Below are positions 59,420-64,000 of a stretch of 64,000 nt of DNA, one piece after another. The DNA lies in the NCBI RefSeq assembly GCF_020085105.1, contig NC_058060.1:6616898-6680897 (forward strand). The letters run 5' to 3'. Both the position numbers and the translations under genes were made by a program. Under the pieces are notes generated by a model. The model had not been told where the DNA came from. It did no database searches and was given only the letters and a program-made list of their open reading frames with translations. Source of the DNA: Siniperca chuatsi. Its lineage: Eukaryota; Chordata; Actinopteri; Centrarchiformes; Sinipercidae. Every line of letters starts with the position of its first letter. The stretch's first letter is position 1.

Positions 59420-62400
59420 GTACTGTGGAAACTGATGCAAGTCCTGCCAGATGCTCATGCAGGAGCTAATTCTATAGAATCACAGGTTCATTTGATTAAA
59501 AATCTGTTGTACATGGATGTTATAATTTCCAGTAATCACCAACATCATCTGCTTACACCTCAAACAAAATCACTATGGATATATTTTTTTGTATTAATAT
59601 TACAATACAGATGGAATAATCAACCTTTTATTGCAAACTGAAAACACTGGGATTGGTTATTATGGTGCCCCAAAACCGACAAAAGGCAGTAAAAGGGTAT
59701 CAGACGTGTGAAAAATATAACTGAATACATCAGTAGGCCTACTATTAGTTAAAAGGAGTGTAGAAAGACATTCTAACTTTAATACTTTAATCTCCAATTA
59801 GTTGGTAAAGAGAAAAGCTTTTATTGTTTTTCTTTACCTACAATAACTTGACAGAATTAATTAAAGCCTTATTTATTTCACTCTTCTGTTTATCTCAGAC
59901 TAGCTCATTTTATTTTTTAACTCCTGATGTATAACATCATACTAGATACTAGCAATTACTAGCAATTAGAGGTCTTTGTGGCAAGTTACCTTACCTGAAA
60001 ACACTGGCAGCTAAGCACACTGAGCACCAGCCCTCTTTAGCTACCCAGCTGAAGCTAACTTTCATCATAAATCTACACTAGAGCAAGTGAAGTTGTAATC
60101 ATCTATATTACATACTGTTGTAGCGTCGCTCTACACTAATCAGCCATTCATGGTCACTATAATCTCCATAACATCATCTTCCATTACCCACTGCGCTAGT
60201 TGCTAGAATGCTTAATTCAAGTTTGTGATAACTGAGTCAGTTTAAGTCAGCCAACAACCAAGACGCGCAGTCAGCTAACACTATCAATTTCTATGCTGCA
60301 TTAACAATTATGAAAAACTTCTCCGGGTACTCTTGGTGTAATAAAATTGTTTAAGTCTATGTGTCTTATTCACTGTAAACGTATAGTTATCAAAAGCTAG
60401 CTAATTTGTTATCGTTAGCTTGCTAGCTAAAAACCTTAACTACAGTAACATGACTTTATATAGTAACACTACAGTAGAATGCATTATGGATGATCTTTAG
60501 TTTTATGATTAAGTTAGCTTCAGCTAGGTGCAGTAGCTAGTTGAAAAGGCTGGTTCTCAGTGTGTTTAGCTACCTGTTTTTTTAGGTAAGCTAGCTAGCC
60601 ACACAGTCATTTGTTGTGCTAGTCTGATGCATTTGACGTGTTTCTTGGGGAAAATAGCATATAAATAAATGAGTAAAGACCAAAAAAGTAAAATGAGCTA
60701 GTGAGAGAGAAATAGGAGAATAAAATAAAAAGTTAAAGGAAAAGTAAAAAGCCTTATATTTATGTTTACACTGCATTTAAACTGTTTAACTAATAGAATT
60801 GTTAATGTATTCATTTATATTTTTGATTCATCTGATAACCCTTTACGGCCTTGTGTCCCTTTCATGGCTCTATAGGCTATCACTTTCTAAACAAATTATG
60901 GTAAAAACGGTACAAAAAACACTCAAACAACACATTCTCAACTGTTACATCTGGATTAAAGTTTTTAGCAGCAAATGATGTAAAACAGTGACAGAATGGT
61001 GCTAGTGTGTGTTAAATTTATATAGAAGTAGACAGCCCATCAACTTGGTCACCCAGTTCATTGTAACCAAAGTCGGCCAGCTTTGTGGTGAAGCCTGTAG
61101 AATGGATTGACCTCTCTGAAAAAATGTCATGTTAAATATGTGAAAAGAGACATGTCACTTTTTAATTCAGTTTCCAGCTTACAATTCCTGTGTCCACTAA
61201 TCACATTGCTTGCAATGTAGTCCAAGCCGAAGTTGGTAAGAAGTCGAAACACCAAAGGTCACAAGTCATTCACTTCCAATTTTTTTTCTAAGTTACATAA
61301 CTTGAGTGTACGTATGTGTCTGTGAGATAGAGGAACGAGAAAAGACCTTCGGGTGCATGTGTTAAGAGTGCATCTGCAGGTCCAAGTCCTATGAGTGCGA
61401 CTGAGTGTGTTTGTATATGTGTGCTTCAGGCCCATGGGACAGTGTTTGAGGAGCGGGGAGCGTGCAGCCCATGGCTGTTTTTCCACTCATTGTCGTGGGA
61501 GGTCAGGAGGGTGAGAAGATAGACTTTTAACTACCTCCCCCTCCCCTCCTTCCACCCGTCCACCCTCTGCCATGGGGGCACGGCACTGATGGGAGGAAAG
61601 GAGTGACGTAGCCATTTGATGAAATGGGACAGCTGGGTGTTGTAGGGTTCATTTGAATGAGCTAGATGTCAGCGCCGTGATTCTTCTGATTTGTAGTTGG
61701 TGGTTTAGAATGTGCTCTACTGTTTTTTATTTATTTATAGATCCCTCTTTGATGGCACTCTCTCCATTTATTGAACAGTTTATAAGGTAATTATAGGGAT
61801 AGATAAAAACTGTGGCCACTTGCCAAAAGGTTTCCACAGGTCAATGTCAAGGTTAATCATGTTTTTTTCTAGCTCATCCCAAGCATTGCACTGTCAAGGT
61901 TTTATGTGACCATCTCCCAGTGATAGAGCACTTAAGTCTGCAAAGAGACCATGGTTGTGTCTGGCTAACCTGCCCAGCAGTGACCTTCCCCCTCAGTGGT
62001 TGCAGGCGGCACATTGGGCTCTGATTTATTAGGAAAACTGGCGAAAAGTCTAAGATGGATTGGCCCTCTCTCAGGAAGTCCAGCAGTTCTGCGGGGCGAT
62101 CGCCAGAGTTTATGTTGCTGCCTTTTTCTTGGCTCATAATGCGCCTTCAGAGCCTGAAAGAATGTAAAAAGGTGGCCCGAGGGTTTGAAAAACATGGGAG
62201 GGATTTGAGACACAGCGAGGGAGAAAAAGTAGGAAAAACAGCCAGAAATGGAAAAAGATCTTGGCATGCATTTGAGGTTGAATGCCCCCTAAAAAAATGT
62301 AAGTCTTGAGCAGCTTCTTTCACAGAATGCTGTTAGTGTTCGAGGAAAAGGATTTTGCTCCTGGACAACATGGTGTTTGATGTGGAGGCCTTATCAGTTG

Positions 62401-63850
62401 GAGCACTTTCAGAAGTTATTTTATCAAGCCATCCGATCACCACGCCACTCCTTCCACTTACCTCCACCAACTCCACAAAGACCTGTGAGCAGTGTGGAGA
62501 ACGTAATCTCCAAAGCACTTCCCCCTGCAGTTCCATGAATTGTCCCCGCAAGATTGTGAGAGGTCATTGCACTAGTTTCCGTGGTTGAGGGACAAGCGTC
62601 CTGGGAGACCCAACCTCCCCCTTACTCCTAGGTTTCCCACTCATCGACACCTCAGTTGGCCTTGCATAGCACATGGTGAGATCGAGTGCTGGAATGCACT
62701 TGCTGCACACCAAAGACCCTGAGGTTATCACTGTGTGTATCTCTGGCTGCAGAGCTTCTACTGTGTAACTGAAGTGGAACTGGCTGAAAAATGTGGTTAT
62801 TGAAAGCTACATTCAAGTGACCCCAGTCAAAATGCAGCAGCCTGTATCTCCATGTCCCTCTACAATGAAAACATGAGGTAAACTACTGGTGACTAAGTCG
62901 ATGATTTACGCTATTTGTTTACACTGTATGGGAATGCCTGAGACTTACTGTACCCACCAACAATACCATTGTTTCAGTGTAGGACGCATGGCTGCCTAAT
63001 TGGAGCCTGGCACAGATTTACTGGCAACGAAAGTGTCAGAAACCGTGGTGGTTTGCACATTCTTTCTCTCACTGGACAGTAGAGAGGCTACATCCATTCA
63101 GTACTGGCCAGATCAGGCCCCTGTTGACTGGGCAGTGACTGCGTGCTGTGACAGAAGATGAACTGTCACATGGGTACACCATACACAAGCACACATGGCC
63201 ATTGTACCACTGTGATCAGGACATGGGTGGGTATCCATGGAAACGCACCCCGCTCATCCACAGCGCTCCAGCAAGCTCTCCGGGGTGCCTTTACTCCGTG
63301 ACTGGAGATTGCATGTGTGATGCCACATATATACAAGTCCCCAGAGCTCAGGCTGCTGCGTTTATACTCACAATCACATGTGTTTTGTTGTTTTGACAAA
63401 GCTGCCTCTGTGCCATGAAGAGGCTGAAATGGATTTGATGTACAGTATTTATATATAGGAGTTGAGAGTTTCTTCCTTGAAGTAAATATAAATAGGGTAA
63501 TGCTTTATTTCACATGTCTGTAATTTCCTAACAATTTCCAGGGAAGTGTCCTGGAAAGAACAAAGTCATTTGGTACTTATTACAGGGGAAATGGAAACAA
63601 AGTTCTGAGACAGTTTTTTAGTTAAAATTGAGTTATCATTGTTAAGTTTATAAGAGGTTGTTGGTTTCCCTTAAAGAACTGCTCATTCGTTCATTATTGA
63701 AAACCTCATATATATATTTCATGTTAAACTGTGTACTTTCATGTAGACAAATTTCTTATTTTTGCATGTTCAGCTGACCTGCTAATCACTGACTAAAAGG
63801 CCCCCAATGCTAAAATTTACTGCAAGTAACAATCTTTTTAAAGTTATGAT
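59420..63850. other. Intergenic downstream of mtpap, no gene seen
   Basis: 59880-60620 is rich in GCTAGCTA-type motifs common in teleost repeats. 61400-63400 is less AT-rich and looks unique, but no exon or domain is recognised; the ORFs there (for example 61965-62267 on minus, 63148-63396 on plus) lack splice context and similarity. Confidence 0.55.
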
Positions 63851-63863
63851 TGAATAGCTACGT

Positions 63864-63924
63864 TTCGGTACAGCAACCTTTTTCAGGCTCTTCCTTGATG
63901 TTGTACTGAAATGTAGCTATTAAT
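63864..63924. repeat. Short inverted repeat resembling a Penelope-type terminal motif
   Basis: TAGCTACGTTTCGGTACAGC and, on the other strand, TAGCTACATTTCAGTACAAC form imperfect arms around GGCTCTTCCTTGATG. Sentences of this kind (CCTGAAAAAGG next to CGAAACGT on the complement) are common at ends of fish Penelope-like elements. Confidence 0.5.
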
Positions 63925-64000
63925 TCAATTCAATTTTATGTGCAATGTAGAATAGTAATTGTAGTGTTAATATTAATAAATTAGTAATAATAGGAATGAC

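Noticed and set aside
61965..62309. Overlapping ORFs on both strands downstream of mtpap
   Set aside because: No similarity recognised; the GC-richer composition alone explains open frames.
63148..63396. 82-codon ORF with hydrophobic C-terminus
   Set aside because: Overlaps an equally long antisense ORF and shows no domain or splice context.

Overview
The window is nuclear DNA of a bony fish, most likely a percomorph teleost. It holds intron-bearing vertebrate genes and many dispersed elements typical of teleosts (Tc1-like, gypsy, BEL/Pao, Rex1-like LINE, Penelope-like, Crypton-like and many MITEs). There is no bacterial gene organisation and no CRISPR array. The species cannot be named from the sequence alone.

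Two complete protein-coding genes are present, head to head. The minus-strand gene is map3k8 (Tpl2/Cot kinase): seven coding exons from the start codon at 42912 down to the stop at 34788, 465 residues. The plus-strand gene is mtpap (mitochondrial poly(A) polymerase): nine exons from the start at 44232 to the stop at 59145, 573 residues. All inferred introns are GT-AG with matching phases. From memory of the human locus, MTPAP and MAP3K8 are divergent neighbours there too. The inter-gene space of about 0.6 to 1.3 kb probably works as a bidirectional promoter. It carries a palindromic NRF1-type site (44197-44207) just before the mtpap start, as expected for a nuclear gene for a mitochondrial protein. 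The two proteins do unrelated jobs: cytosolic inflammatory MAP kinase signalling versus polyadenylation of mitochondrial transcripts.

Region 1-34 kb (beyond the 3' end of map3k8) shows no intact host gene. It is a graveyard of elements: a broken gypsy pol (171-1980) joined to a Tc1 transposase fragment, a TIR element (3055-3738), a repeat pair around a low-complexity stretch (8340-9495), a pair of about 400 bp inverted copies around a LINE fragment (14.1-16.4 kb), three decayed tRNA-Ser-like copies (21.1-22.6 kb), two Crypton-like recombinase fragments (23.9-24.6 and 28.3-28.5 kb), a BEL/Pao-like gag remnant (25.2-25.9 kb) and a Rex1-like LINE 3' end (30.8-31.4 kb). Introns of both genes contain further insertions, including a Penelope-like fragment and a MITE with a perfect 8-bp target duplication in mtpap intron 6. 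Region 59.4-64 kb (beyond mtpap) has no recognisable gene.

I found no clearly new biological system. The most unusual items are the Crypton fragments with matching splice phase but opposite orientation, the tRNA-Ser-containing local amplification, the large inverted pair, and the apparently missing Ser400 activation motif in the fish map3k8 tail.
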